The notes beneath the pieces are model-generated. The model made no database searches and was not told where the DNA came from. It saw only the letters and a list, made by a program, of their open reading frames with translations. Shown piece after piece: positions 6,691-15,051 of a DNA stretch of 19,071 nucleotides (position 1 is the stretch's first letter; every line of letters starts with the position of its first letter). The DNA is taken from positions 1 through 19,071 of the forward strand of contig NZ_LSIC01000214.1 of NCBI RefSeq assembly GCF_001556045.1, written 5' to 3'. Source of the DNA: Bradyrhizobium sp. CCH5-F6. GTDB taxonomy: Bacteria > Pseudomonadota > Alphaproteobacteria > Rhizobiales > Xanthobacteraceae. The position numbers were made by a program, and so were the translations under genes.

Positions 6691-6725
6691 TTGCCGCACC
6701 GCACTCCGTCTCTAGGGTGCGGCAA
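6691..6725. promoter_or_regulatory. Inverted repeat in a divergent promoter (possible operator)
   Basis: TTGCCGCACC (6691-6700) and GGTGCGGCAA (6716-6725) are perfect 10-bp inverted copies with a 15-bp spacer. They lie in the 67-bp gap between the DUF3124 gene (-) and the antiporter gene (+). The 25-bp centre-to-centre distance is close to two and a half helical turns. It could be an operator for a dimeric regulator or a hairpin in a leader RNA. There is no T-run, so it is not a typical terminator. Confidence 0.45.
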
Positions 6726-6741
6726 AACGGACCAATTTGGT

Positions 6742-8472
6742 ATGCACGGGCTCATTCGCGACATCACTCTCTGTATCCTGTTTGCCTGGATGCTGGGCCT
6801 GCTCGCCCATTTCTCCCGGCAACCGCTGATCCTGGCATATCTTATCGCCGGCTTCTGCATAGGTCCATTCGGCGCCGGCTGGGTCCATTCGCAGGAATCG
6901 ATCAGCGTCATCTCCGAGCTCGGCCTGATCTTCATGCTGTTCATGATCGGCCTCGAGATCGACCTGAAGAAGATCGTGCGGGCGGGCAAGGTGATCCTGT
7001 TCGCCGCCGGCGGCCAGCTTGTCGGAGGCTGCCTGCTCGGGGTCCTGTTCTTCATCGGAATCGGCCTGTCGCTCGGGGGCGGGCATTTCGATGCGGTCTA
7101 TCTCTGCGTCGCCTGCGCGCTGTCCAGCACCGTCATCATCGTCAAGGTGCTCTATGAGAAGCGCGAGCTCGATACGCTGCCGGGCCGCATCACCCTCGGC
7201 GTGCTGGTGCTCCAGGACATCTTCGCCATCCTGTTCCTGGCGGTGCAGCCGAGCCTGGCCAATCTGCAGGTCAGCGTCATCCTGCTCTCGATCGGCCGGG
7301 TCGCGGTGCTGGTCACGGCCGCACTCCTCGTCAGCCGCTACGTGCTGCCGCGCCTGTTCCACCAGATTGCGCGGCGGCCCGAGCTGATCCTGCTCGGCGC
7401 GCTGGCCTGGTGCTTCCTCGTCTCCGAGACGGCGGAGCGGCTGTCGCTGTCGCGCGAGATGGGTGCGCTGATCGCCGGGGTCTCGCTCTCGACCTTCCCT
7501 TACGCGCTCGACGTGACCGCCAAGGTCACCACGCTTCGCGACTTCTTCATCACGCTGTTCTTCGTCGCTCTGGGCATGACCATTCCCGTGCCCGGCCTCT
7601 CGGTGATTGGCCTTGCCTTGATGATCGCGGGGTTCACGGTGGTGAGCCGTCTCGTCACCACCTTCACGCCGCTCTACCTGATGAAGCAGGGCCTGCGCGC
7701 CAGCCTGTTGCCGGCCCTCAACCTCGCCCAGATCTCCGAGTTCTCGCTGGTCGTGATCCAGACCGGTGTCGCCGACCGCCACATCGCAGCCGAGACGGCG
7801 AACGCGGCCTCCTTCGCTTTCGTGGTGCTGGCGGTGCTCTCGACCTTCGTGATGACCCGCAGCGACGAGATCACCCGCTGGGCGATCGGCCCCCTGAAGC
7901 GGATCGGCCTGCGCGATCTCGATCACGGCAGCGGCCATGCCGAGGACGGGCACGAGGGCGGCCATGGCGAGGCCCGCCGCGTCGTCATTCTCGGCTTTTT
8001 CCGCGCCGCGAGCGCGCTGCTGGCCGAGATCGAGCGGCAGGCGCCGGTGCTGCTGGAGCAGATCACGGTGGTCGATTTCAACCCCAATGTGTACCAGACC
8101 CTGCTGTCGCGCGGCCTGCACGTGATCTATGGCGACATCAGCAATGTCGATACGCTGCTCCATGCCGGCATCGGCAAGTCCGAGATGATCATCCTCAGCG
8201 TGCCGGATTCGCTGCTGAAGGGGGCCACCAATGAAAAGCTGGTCCGCCACGTCCGCGCGCTCAACCCGACCGCCCTGATCGTCGCCACGGCCGACCTCCT
8301 GGCCGACGTCGATGCGCTCTACGAGGCCGGCGCCAGCTACGTCACCGTGACCCGGCTCAGCGATGCCCACGAGCTGTTCACGGTGATCGAAGCCGCCCAG
8401 GCCGGCCTGCTGGCCGAGAAGCGCGCCGAGCTCGATCAGCGCCTCGGCGAACGCCGCGAGGTGCTGCCCTGA
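6742..8472 (+). CDS. CPA2-family monovalent cation/proton antiporter with C-terminal RCK-like domain
   Basis: A 576-aa inner-membrane protein of the Kef/CPA2 type, expected to exchange K+ or Na+ for H+. Residues 1-375 form about 12 hydrophobic segments, with the CPA2 signature VLQDI (Asp159) and the GLEIDL segment (70-75). A hydrophilic linker (394-411) carries five histidines among Gly, Asp and Glu. Residues about 412-550 form a TrkA-N/RCK-like Rossmann domain (VVILG, ITVVDFN, YGDISNVDTL). Its first loop reads GFFRAA (418-423), so the GxGxxG nucleotide-binding glycines are lost. Regulation by NAD(H) may therefore be altered. The ATG at 6742 begins directly before the first membrane helix; no good ribosome site is visible, and in-frame non-ATG starts lie further up. 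It is divergent from the DUF3124 gene and 177 bp upstream of the riboflavin gene. Confidence 0.9.
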   Translation: MHGLIRDITLCILFAWMLGLLAHFSRQPLILAYLIAGFCIGPFGAGWVHSQESISVISELGLIFMLFMIGLEIDLKKIVRAGKVILFAAGGQLVGGCLLGVLFFIGIGLSLGGGHFDAVYLCVACALSSTVIIVKVLYEKRELDTLPGRITLGVLVLQDIFAILFLAVQPSLANLQVSVILLSIGRVAVLVTAALLVSRYVLPRLFHQIARRPELILLGALAWCFLVSETAERLSLSREMGALIAGVSLSTFPYALDVTAKVTTLRDFFITLFFVALGMTIPVPGLSVIGLALMIAGFTVVSRLVTTFTPLYLMKQGLRASLLPALNLAQISEFSLVVIQTGVADRHIAAETANAASFAFVVLAVLSTFVMTRSDEITRWAIGPLKRIGLRDLDHGSGHAEDGHEGGHGEARRVVILGFFRAASALLAEIERQAPVLLEQITVVDFNPNVYQTLLSRGLHVIYGDISNVDTLLHAGIGKSEMIILSVPDSLLKGATNEKLVRHVRALNPTALIVATADLLADVDALYEAGASYVTVTRLSDAHELFTVIEAAQAGLLAEKRAELDQRLGERREVLP

Positions 8473-8535
8473 CGGTGACCGGCCGCCTGTCTCCCGGGCA
8501 AATCTGCGCCTATATCGCTGGTATGCCCGGTGCAA

Positions 8536-8568
8536 GCCTGAAACCCCTTGGCAGGCCTGCCGTCAGGC
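8536..8568 (+). other. Nested inverted repeats upstream of ribB
   Basis: GCCTGA (8536-8541) pairs with TCAGGC (8563-8568), enclosing a perfect 12-bp palindrome GGCAGGCCTGCC (8550-8561). It lies between the antiporter stop and the riboflavin gene start. It may be a leader hairpin or a weak terminator for the antiporter. It shows none of the conserved FMN riboswitch blocks. Confidence 0.35.
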
Positions 8569-8649
8569 ATATGTGGTTGCGCCGGGAAGACTAGCGCCCC
8601 GGCCCAAGTCCGGCTAAGCCTCCGGGCCATAACCGATAGAGATTGGGAA

Positions 8650-9726
8650 ATGCCCGATAGCGTTCAGGAAGTCTTGCAGGCCTTTGCCCGGGGTGAGCTC
8701 GTGGTCGTCACCGACGACGAGGACCGCGAGGGCGAGGGCGATCTGATCGTCGCCGCCTCGCTCTGCACGGCCGAGAAGATGGCGTTCATCATCCGCCATA
8801 CCTCCGGCATTGTCTGCGCGCCCGTGACCACCGAGGACGCACGCCGCCTGCGGCTCGATCCGATGGTCGCCCACAACGATTCCGCGCACACCACTGCGTT
8901 CACGGTCTCGATCGACTACAAGCCCGATGGCGGCACCGGCATCTCCGCCGAGGAGCGCGCGTCGTGCTGCCGTGCGCTGTCAAATCCCAATGTCGGTGCC
9001 AACGATTTCGCCCGGCCCGGCCACATCTTCCCGCTGATCGCCAAGGACGGCGGCGTGCTGCTGCGCTCCGGCCATACCGAGGCTGCCGTGGACCTCTGCA
9101 AGCTCTCGGGCCTGCCGCCGGTCGGCGTCATCAGCGAGCTCATGAACGACGACGGCAGCGTCATGAAGGGGGAGCAGGTCGCCCGCTTCGCCGCCGCGCA
9201 CAAGCTCAAGCACGTCACCATCGCGGACATGATCGCCTACCGCCAGGCGCGCGAAAAGCTGATCGAGCGGGTCTCGACCTTCGTCACCGAGAGCCCGATC
9301 GGCCCCTTGCAGGGCTATGCCTATCGCTCGCCGTTCGATTCCATCGCTCACGTCGCCTTCGTCTACAACGGCGTCGGCGACGGCAAGAACGTGCTGACCC
9401 GCTTCCACAAGCCGAACATCGTGAAGGATACCTTCACCGGCCACAAGCGCATGGCGGCCGTGCTCGAGCATTTCAAGAAATCGGGCCGCGGCGTGCTGAT
9501 CTACTTGCGCGATGGCGCGGCCGGCGTTCCCGTGGCGCCGTTGCCGGACGAGTCGTCGACGGAAGCCGACCGCAACCGCCAGTGGCGCGAGGTCGGCGTC
9601 GGCGCGCAGATCCTGCGCGACCTCGGCGTCACCTCGATCCGGCATCTCACCTCCTCGGTGCACGACTACAAGGGCCTCTCGGGCTTCGGCATCGAGATCG
9701 TGGCCAACGAGCAGCTCGAAAGCTGA
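8650..9726 (+). CDS. ribB: 3,4-dihydroxy-2-butanone-4-phosphate synthase with degenerate GTP cyclohydrolase II domain (RibBX type)
   Basis: A 358-aa cytoplasmic enzyme converting ribulose 5-phosphate to formate and the four-carbon riboflavin precursor. The N-terminal domain (1-200) is complete: DDEDREGEGD (22-31, metal Glu27), IIRHTSG (47-53), HTTAFTVSID (80-89), RPGHIFPL (122-129) and GHTEAAVDL with metal His142 (141-149). Residues about 207-358 keep the GTP cyclohydrolase II fold (GVLIYLRDGAAG, GVGAQILRDLGVTSIRHLTSS) but contain no cysteine. The zinc-binding CxxxxxxxxxxCxC cluster and EGRGIGL are gone, so cyclohydrolase activity is not expected. This matches the ribBX variant described in Proteobacteria, and a separate ribA must exist elsewhere. 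I chose the ATG at 8650 (weak GGGA upstream) because it begins the conserved domain; the frame is open to 8548. Confidence 0.93.
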   Translation: MPDSVQEVLQAFARGELVVVTDDEDREGEGDLIVAASLCTAEKMAFIIRHTSGIVCAPVTTEDARRLRLDPMVAHNDSAHTTAFTVSIDYKPDGGTGISAEERASCCRALSNPNVGANDFARPGHIFPLIAKDGGVLLRSGHTEAAVDLCKLSGLPPVGVISELMNDDGSVMKGEQVARFAAAHKLKHVTIADMIAYRQAREKLIERVSTFVTESPIGPLQGYAYRSPFDSIAHVAFVYNGVGDGKNVLTRFHKPNIVKDTFTGHKRMAAVLEHFKKSGRGVLIYLRDGAAGVPVAPLPDESSTEADRNRQWREVGVGAQILRDLGVTSIRHLTSSVHDYKGLSGFGIEIVANEQLES

Positions 9727-9856
9727 CCGCCTCGTTTCCAGGTCGTACCGTTGTGCGAGCCGGAATGACCGAAGCCAGGATGCAATTGAACTTGTTGCCG
9801 CGGCGCTTTAACTTGTCGGGCAATTATCGACGGAACCAGACTCGAAAGGACGTTTC

Positions 9857-11071
9857 ATGAGCGTGCGCCCTCAGGCCAAGGACAAGCCGGCTGCGGCTTC
9901 TTTCCAGTGGGACGATCCATTCCTGCTCGACGAGCAGCTCACCGAAGACGAGCGCATGGTGCGCGACACCGCTCGCGCCTACGCCCAGGACAAGTTGATG
10001 CCGCGTGTCGCCAAGGCCTATCTCGAAGAGAAGACCGACCGCGAGATCTTCAATGAGATGGGCGAGCTCGGCCTGATCGGCATCACGCTGCCGGAAGAGT
10101 ATGGCTGTGCGAATGCGAGCTACGTCGCCTATGGCCTCGTCGCGCGCGAGATCGAGCGGGTCGATTCCGGCTATCGCTCGATGAACTCGGTGCAGTCCTC
10201 GCTGGTGATGTACCCGATCTACGCCTATGGCGACGAGAACCAGCGCAAGAAGTACCTGCCGAAGCTCGCCAGCGGCGAGTGGGTTGGCTGCTTCGGTCTC
10301 ACCGAGCCCGATGCCGGCTCCGATCCGGCCGGGATGAAGACCCGCGCCGAGAAGGTGTCGGACGGCTATCGCCTCACCGGCAGCAAGATGTGGATCTCGA
10401 ACGCGCCGATCGCCGACGTGTTCGTGGTCTGGGCCAAGTCGGCCGCGCACGACAACCAGATCCGCGGCTTCGTGCTGGAGAAGGGCATGAAGGGCCTGTC
10501 AGCGCCGAAGATCGGCGGCAAGCTGTCCTTGCGTGCCTCCATTACCGGCGAGGTCGTGATGGACGGCGTCGTGGTTCCGGAAGACGCCCTGCTGCCCAAC
10601 GTCTCCGGCCTGAAGGGCCCGTTCGGCTGCCTCAACCGCGCCCGTTACGGCATCTCGTGGGGTGCGTTGGGGGCTGCCGAGGACTGCATGCATCGCGCCC
10701 GCCAGTACACGCTCGACCGCAAGCAGTTCGGCAAGCCGCTCGCCGCGACCCAGCTGGTGCAGAAGAAGCTCGCCGACATGGAGACCGAGATCGCGCTGGG
10801 CCTGCAAGCCTCCTTGCGCGTCGGCCGCCTGATGGACGAGGGCAAGTTCGCCCCCGAGATGATCTCGATCGTCAAGCGCAACAATTGCGGCAAGGCCCTC
10901 GATATCGCCCGCACCGCCCGCGACATGCACGGCGGCAACGGCATCTCGATCGAGTACCACGTGATGCGCCACGTCCATAACCTCGAGACGGTCAACACCT
11001 ATGAGGGCACCCACGACGTCCACGCTCTGATCCTGGGCCGCGCGATCACGGGCATCCAGGCGTTCTTCTAG
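9857..11071 (+). CDS. gcdH: Glutaryl-CoA dehydrogenase
   Basis: A 404-aa FAD enzyme of the acyl-CoA dehydrogenase family that oxidises and decarboxylates glutaryl-CoA to crotonyl-CoA in lysine and tryptophan (and some aromatic) degradation. The glutaryl-specific pattern is present: [10 protein letters not shown] (104-113, Arg107 contacting the substrate carboxylate), [16 protein letters not shown] (145-160), WISNAP (179-184), and the catalytic base Glu383 in [16 protein letters not shown]. The C-terminus [13 protein letters not shown] ending (ITGIQAFF) is typical. Length is normal. The ATG at 9857 follows AAAGGA at a suitable distance. It stands alone, 130 bp after ribB and followed by a dispersed repeat, without the CoA-transferase or LysR regulator often found beside it. 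Electrons would pass to ETF. Confidence 0.95.
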   Translation: MSVRPQAKDKPAAASFQWDDPFLLDEQLTEDERMVRDTARAYAQDKLMPRVAKAYLEEKTDREIFNEMGELGLIGITLPEEYGCANASYVAYGLVAREIERVDSGYRSMNSVQSSLVMYPIYAYGDENQRKKYLPKLASGEWVGCFGLTEPDAGSDPAGMKTRAEKVSDGYRLTGSKMWISNAPIADVFVVWAKSAAHDNQIRGFVLEKGMKGLSAPKIGGKLSLRASITGEVVMDGVVVPEDALLPNVSGLKGPFGCLNRARYGISWGALGAAEDCMHRARQYTLDRKQFGKPLAATQLVQKKLADMETEIALGLQASLRVGRLMDEGKFAPEMISIVKRNNCGKALDIARTARDMHGGNGISIEYHVMRHVHNLETVNTYEGTHDVHALILGRAITGIQAFF

Positions 11072-11106
11072 TCGTCACGCATTTCGTGGCGGTTGTTTTG
11101 CTGAGC

Positions 11107-11207
11107 TGTCATCGCCCGCGAAGGCGGGCGATCCAGTATCCGAGAGACCTCGCCCTCGCCACAGGCGCCACGGCGTACTGGATGCCCCGCCTGGGCGGGG
11201 CATGACG
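11107..11207. repeat. Dispersed palindromic intergenic repeat, type GCCCGC
   Basis: Two arms in inverted orientation, 11107-11138 and 11176-11207, match at most positions and each holds its own hairpin: CGCCCGC/GCGGGCG in the left arm, GCCCCGCC/GGCGGGGC in the right. The ends read GTCAT and ATGAC. This is the format of abundant Bradyrhizobium intergenic repeats as I know them. It fills the gap between gcdH and the hydrolase gene. Confidence 0.75.
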
Positions 11208-11241
11208 GTGGGGGTTGGGGCAGCAGTGCACAGGAAGTCCC

Positions 11242-12165
11242 ATGTCCGACAATGACGACGTCCCGTTCAACCGCAACTTTCCGCTGAAGCCCGGCCTCGT
11301 CGAGGAGGTCCGCCCCGGCGTGCGGCGCGTCCTCTGCAACAATCCGAGCCCGTTCACCTTTACCGGCACGGTCAGCTACATCGTCGGCAAGGGCAATGTC
11401 GCGATCATCGATCCCGGCCCGGACGACGAAGCGCATGCGGCCGCGCTGCTCGATGCGGTGCGTGGCGAGACGGTGACGCACATCTTCGTCACCCACACCC
11501 ATCGCGACCATTCGCCGAACACCGCGCGGATCAAGCAGGCGACAGGTGCGCCGGTTTACGCCGAAGGCCCGCATCGCGCCTCGCGCCCGCGCTTCGAGAG
11601 CGAGAAGCACAATCCGGAATCCGGGGTGGACCGCGATTTTGCGCCGGACGTCAACCTGGCGCATGGCGACGTCGTGGAAGGCGCCGGCTGGCGGCTCGAG
11701 GCGGTGGCGACGCCCGGCCACACGGCCAATCACCTGGCGTTCGCCTGGCCCGAGCGAAAATTCAACTTCGTCGGCGATCACGTGATGGGCTGGTCGACGT
11801 CGATCGTGGCGCCGCCCGATGGCTCGATGATCGACTACATGGACTCGCTGGACCGCCTCGCGTCACGCGAGGAGGATCTCTATTTCTCGGGCCACGGTCC
11901 CGAGATCCCCGACGGCCAGCGCTTCGTGCGTTTCCTGATCCGTCATCGCAAGGCGCGCGAGGCCTCGATCCTGCATCGGCTTGCCAAGGGCGAGGCCGAC
12001 ATCCCGACGATGGTTCGTGCGATCTATATCGGCATTGATCCCAGGCTGACGACCGCCGCCGGCTACTCCGTGCTGGCGCACCTGGAAGATCTGGTCGCAC
12101 GCGGCGTGGTCGCGACCGATGGGGATCCCGTGATCGGCGGGACGTACCGGATGGCGAACGCCTAA
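11242..12165 (+). CDS. Metallo-beta-lactamase-fold hydrolase (LACTB2-like)
   Basis: A 307-aa cytoplasmic hydrolase with a complete binuclear metal site: THTHRDH (84-90), His160 in TPGHTANH, Asp179 in VGDHVMGW and His218 in SGHGP. The domain order is a metallo-beta-lactamase domain (about 25-225) followed by a C-terminal helical/winged-helix segment, as in human LACTB2 and bacterial relatives. LACTB2 is a single-strand RNA endonuclease. Many bacterial members are annotated only as MBL-fold hydrolases, and thioesterase or glyoxalase-II-like activity cannot be excluded. The ATG at 11242 is preceded by AGGAAG about 5 nt away; an in-frame upstream extension to 11215 lacks a ribosome site. The gene stands between two dispersed repeats and appears to be a single transcription unit. 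Confidence 0.88.
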   Translation: MSDNDDVPFNRNFPLKPGLVEEVRPGVRRVLCNNPSPFTFTGTVSYIVGKGNVAIIDPGPDDEAHAAALLDAVRGETVTHIFVTHTHRDHSPNTARIKQATGAPVYAEGPHRASRPRFESEKHNPESGVDRDFAPDVNLAHGDVVEGAGWRLEAVATPGHTANHLAFAWPERKFNFVGDHVMGWSTSIVAPPDGSMIDYMDSLDRLASREEDLYFSGHGPEIPDGQRFVRFLIRHRKAREASILHRLAKGEADIPTMVRAIYIGIDPRLTTAAGYSVLAHLEDLVARGVVATDGDPVIGGTYRMANA

Positions 12166-12170
12166 CTCGC

Positions 12171-12276
12171 TGTCATTCCGGGGCGCCGCGAAGCGGCGAG
12201 CCCGGAATCCATCGGGCCTCAGCATTGGTGGATGAATGGATTCCGGGCTCGCGCTAACGCGCGCCCCGGAATGACG
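12171..12276. repeat. Dispersed palindromic intergenic repeat, type CATTCCGGGG
   Basis: Left arm 12171-12212 and right arm 12236-12276 are inverted copies: TGTCATTCCGGGGCGC against GCGCCCCGGAATGACG, and CCCGGAATCCAT against ATGGATTCCGGG. Each arm has an inner hairpin such as GCCGCGAAGCGGC. The element starts 6 bp after the hydrolase stop and ends 7 bp before the DUF1499 stop, so it probably also ends both convergent transcripts. Confidence 0.85.
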
Positions 12277-12282
12277 GTGGGG

Positions 12283-13128
12283 CTATTTCTTCACCGTCTT
12301 TGCCGGTGCCTTGGGCGGCGTAACCGGCGTCTTCTTGACCGGCTTGAGCGCGTCGGCATCGGCAGCGGTGTTGAGGTCGTCGATGAACTTCTTGATGCGC
12401 GCGGCGTTGCTGCCGAGATCGCTGTCGAAATTGCGCGAAGCAGAGCGCATGTCGACCCGGGAATCATCGCCATCCGGCACGACCCTTATCGAAACGTCCT
12501 CGCGAAAACCCATCATTGGCGTACGGGCGACCGCTTCGATCCGGCCGATGCGGCGCGGCGGCTGCGGCGCGCGCTCGTCGATCACGATCCATTTGCGCTT
12601 GTGCACGAGCTGGAGCGCGATCGCATAGGCACGGTCGGCCGAAATCTCGAGCTCGACGGGCTCGATTTCGGGATAGAAGCGGCGTTGCTGCTCCGCCGAA
12701 TAGAGGCCTGCATAGACCGCGGGGTTGGTGCCCTCGCCGGTGCGCAGCCGCGCCAGCGCGTCGAAGCGCGGCGGATCGATCGGGTCGGTGGTGATGTCGT
12801 AAATCGACGGCAGCTTGCGATATTGCAGGCCGAGATAGGCGGGGATCGCCCCGTCGATCAGGAAGGCGAGCAGGATGCGCGCCATGCCCCGCGAGCCGTT
12901 CTGCCAGATCGCGGCAAAGCCGGCGAGCCCGAACAAGATCGAGAAGCCGGCGATCGCGAGCCCGCCGAGGAACGTTGCAAGCGCCGGCTTGGGCTCCAGG
13001 AAATCGAAGCGGACGATGATGACCGATACCACCACCGCCACCACCGCGAACACGGCCAGATTGCGCGCCCAGCTCGCGAGGCTGGACACGGGCTCCGACT
13101 GATAGGGAGCGGAAAACCTGCGGGCCAT
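12283..13128 (-). CDS. DUF1499 membrane protein
   Basis: A 281-aa protein with about three N-terminal membrane helices (residues roughly 23-39, 50-74 and 81-103) and a soluble DUF1499 domain (about 140-260). The domain is recognised by the run AIALQLVHKRKWIVIDE, then RIEAVARTPMMGFREDVSIRV and SRVDMRSASRNFDSDLGSNA. The C-terminus is a Lys/Pro/Thr-rich tail. DUF1499 has no firmly established function; family members are widespread in Proteobacteria and plastids. The frame is open upstream to 13308, but the ATG at 13128 begins the compact protein and lies outside the repeat that fills the longer frame. No strong ribosome site is visible. It is convergent with the hydrolase and probably transcribed alone, with a repeat at each end. 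Confidence 0.82.
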   Translation of the reverse strand: MARRFSAPYQSEPVSSLASWARNLAVFAVVAVVVSVIIVRFDFLEPKPALATFLGGLAIAGFSILFGLAGFAAIWQNGSRGMARILLAFLIDGAIPAYLGLQYRKLPSIYDITTDPIDPPRFDALARLRTGEGTNPAVYAGLYSAEQQRRFYPEIEPVELEISADRAYAIALQLVHKRKWIVIDERAPQPPRRIGRIEAVARTPMMGFREDVSIRVVPDGDDSRVDMRSASRNFDSDLGSNAARIKKFIDDLNTAADADALKPVKKTPVTPPKAPAKTVKK

Positions 13129-13238
13129 CGGGTGAGCTCTGCCGGGTGTTGAGGGCGGCGCCGGCCGATTTGGCGCGACGATGCCGTTGAGAACACGGCC
13201 CGAGAGCAAATTCAAGGGAGACCGGACTGTTACTGGCT

Positions 13239-13340
13239 CGTCATCCCGGGGCGATGCCAACGGCATCGAACCCGGAATTTCGAGATTCCCCGGTGCGCAA
13301 TTGCGCACCTGAGGTCCGGTCGGACATCCCGGAGTGACAG
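13239..13340. repeat. Dispersed palindromic intergenic repeat, long variant with central GTGCGCAATTGCGCAC
   Basis: The element begins CGTCATCCCGGGG and ends CATCCCGGAGTGACAG, so its ends are inverted. Inside are GATGCC/GGCATC, a CGGAATTTCGAGATTCC segment and the perfect 16-bp palindrome GTGCGCAATTGCGCAC (13273-13308 region). I recognise this arrangement from Bradyrhizobium intergenic regions. It occupies the gap between the acyl-CoA ligase stop and the DUF1499 start. Confidence 0.8.
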
Positions 13341-13357
13341 GGCGTAGCCCTGGCGCG

Positions 13358-14986
13358 TTACGCCGCCGCGTTCGGGAAGCGGTAATCCTTGAACTGGTCG
13401 CGCAGCGCCGTCTTCAGGATCTTGCCCGTCGCCGTATGCGGGATGCCTTCCACGAAGACGACGTCGTCGGGCATCCACCACTTGGCGATCTTGCCGTCCA
13501 TGAACTTCAGGATGTCCTCGCGTGTGGCCTGCTGGCCCTGCTTGAGCTGCACGATCAAAAGCGGCCGCTCATCCCATTTGGGGTGGAATACGCCGATCAC
13601 GGCTGCTTCCGCCACCGCGGGATGGCCGACCGCCAGGTTTTCGAGGTCGATCGAGGAAATCCATTCGCCGCCGGACTTGATCACGTCCTTGGAGCGGTCG
13701 GTGATCCGCATGTAGCCGTCCTCGTCGATCGTCGAGACGTCGCCGGTGTCGAAGAAGCCGTCTTCGTCGAGGATGTTTGTGTCGACGCGGTAATAGGCCT
13801 TGGCGACGGCGGGGCCGGACACCTTGAGGCGGCCGAAGGTCTTGCCGTCCCAGGGCAGCTCCTTGCCGGCATCGTCGGTGATCTTCATCTCCACCGCGAA
13901 GGGCGCATAGCCCTGCATCTGGAGCACGTCCAGTCGCGCCTCGCCGGTGGCATTCTGGAACGGCGGCTTCAGCGCCGCGACGCTGCCGATCGGGCTCATC
14001 TCGGTCATGCCCCAGGCGTGACGGACGTTCGAGCCCATGTCGAGGAAAGCCTTGATCATCGAGCGCGGCATCGCCGAGCCGCCGCAGATCACCATCTTCA
14101 GCTCCGGCAGCTTCAGATTGTTGGCGGCCATGTGCTGGAGCAGCATCAGCCACACCGTCGGGACGCCGGCCGTGTGCGTCACCTTCTCGGTCGAGAGCAG
14201 CTCATAGACCGAGGCGCCGTCGAGCTTGGCGCCGGGCATGACCAGCTTGGTGCCCTGCGAAGGCGCGGAAAAGGCGATGCCCCAGCTGTTGGCATGGAAC
14301 AGCGGAACCACCGGCAGCATTGTCTCGGACGCACTGGTGCCGAGCGCATCGACATTGTTGGCCATCAACGCGTGCAACACGTTGGAGCGATGCGAATACA
14401 GCACACCCTTGGGATCGCCGGTCGTGCCGGAGGTGTAACACATCGCGGCAGCCGTGTTCTCGTCGAACTCCTTCCACTTGAACTTGCCGTCGGCCTCGGC
14501 GATCCAGTCCTCGTAGGCGACGACATTCTTCAACTTGGTCTCAGGCATATGCGCCTTGTCGGTGAGCACGACGTAGCGCTCCACGCTTGGCAGCTTGTCG
14601 GCGATCTTCTCCAGGATCGGAACGAAGGTGATGTCGGTCATCACGATGCGGTCCTGCGCATGATTGATGATCCAGGCGATCTGCTCCGGGAAAAGGCGGG
14701 GATTGACCGTGTGGCAGATGGCGCCGATCCCCATGATGCCGTACCAGACCTCGAGATGGCGCCAGGTGTTCCAGGCGATCGTTGCGACACGGTCCCCGAG
14801 CTTGATGCCGTCGCGTTCCAGCATCTGCGAGACCTTGAGCGCACGCTTGTGGATCTCGGCGTAGTTGGTCCGATGGATCGGTCCCTCGACCGAGCGTGTG
14901 ACCACCTCCTGCTTGCCATGGATCCTGGCGGCGTGTTCGATGATCCGGTGGCAGAGCAGGGGCCAATCTTGCATCAAACCAAGCAT
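13358..14986 (-). CDS. Medium/long-chain acyl-CoA ligase (AMP-forming)
   Basis: A 542-aa member of the ANL superfamily that activates a carboxylic acid to its CoA thioester through an acyl-adenylate. The nucleotide-binding loop [12 protein letters not shown] is at 184-195. [42 protein letters not shown] (hinge and A8 region, given here as key words only: TGD, DR, KSGG) and the catalytic Lys522 in TATGKILKT complete the set. Length and motif spacing resemble AlkK-type medium-chain ligases and DmdB-like relatives. The acid used cannot be read from sequence. The ATG at 14986 follows GGAGG at 9 nt. It is divergent from the extensin-like gene (65-bp gap) and is followed by a dispersed repeat; no beta-oxidation genes adjoin it. 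Confidence 0.9.
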   Translation of the reverse strand: MLGLMQDWPLLCHRIIEHAARIHGKQEVVTRSVEGPIHRTNYAEIHKRALKVSQMLERDGIKLGDRVATIAWNTWRHLEVWYGIMGIGAICHTVNPRLFPEQIAWIINHAQDRIVMTDITFVPILEKIADKLPSVERYVVLTDKAHMPETKLKNVVAYEDWIAEADGKFKWKEFDENTAAAMCYTSGTTGDPKGVLYSHRSNVLHALMANNVDALGTSASETMLPVVPLFHANSWGIAFSAPSQGTKLVMPGAKLDGASVYELLSTEKVTHTAGVPTVWLMLLQHMAANNLKLPELKMVICGGSAMPRSMIKAFLDMGSNVRHAWGMTEMSPIGSVAALKPPFQNATGEARLDVLQMQGYAPFAVEMKITDDAGKELPWDGKTFGRLKVSGPAVAKAYYRVDTNILDEDGFFDTGDVSTIDEDGYMRITDRSKDVIKSGGEWISSIDLENLAVGHPAVAEAAVIGVFHPKWDERPLLIVQLKQGQQATREDILKFMDGKIAKWWMPDDVVFVEGIPHTATGKILKTALRDQFKDYRFPNAAA

Positions 14987-15051
14987 TCCGACGTTCCTCC
15001 GAGAAGTCGCTGGGCGCGTTGTCGCTCTCAGCGTTGGGCCAAAGAATTGAC

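Noticed and set aside
8523..8594. 23-codon leader ORF before ribB
   Set aside because: It has an ATG and stop but no ribosome site and no run of regulatory codons, and it overlaps the palindrome.
8473..8649. FMN riboswitch before ribB
   Set aside because: None of the conserved RFN blocks (AGGG..GGTGAAATTCC, CCGACCGGCGGT, GGCAGGAT) is present; only an unrelated nested palindrome is visible.
9832..9853. EcfG promoter at gcdH (GGAAC followed by CGTT)
   Set aside because: Spacing is only 14 nt and it lies directly on the start codon, leaving no leader.
12232..13152. 306-aa plus-strand frame opposite DUF1499
   Set aside because: It starts inside a palindromic repeat and is rich in Arg/Asp/His typical of antisense frames; the minus-strand DUF1499 protein explains the region.
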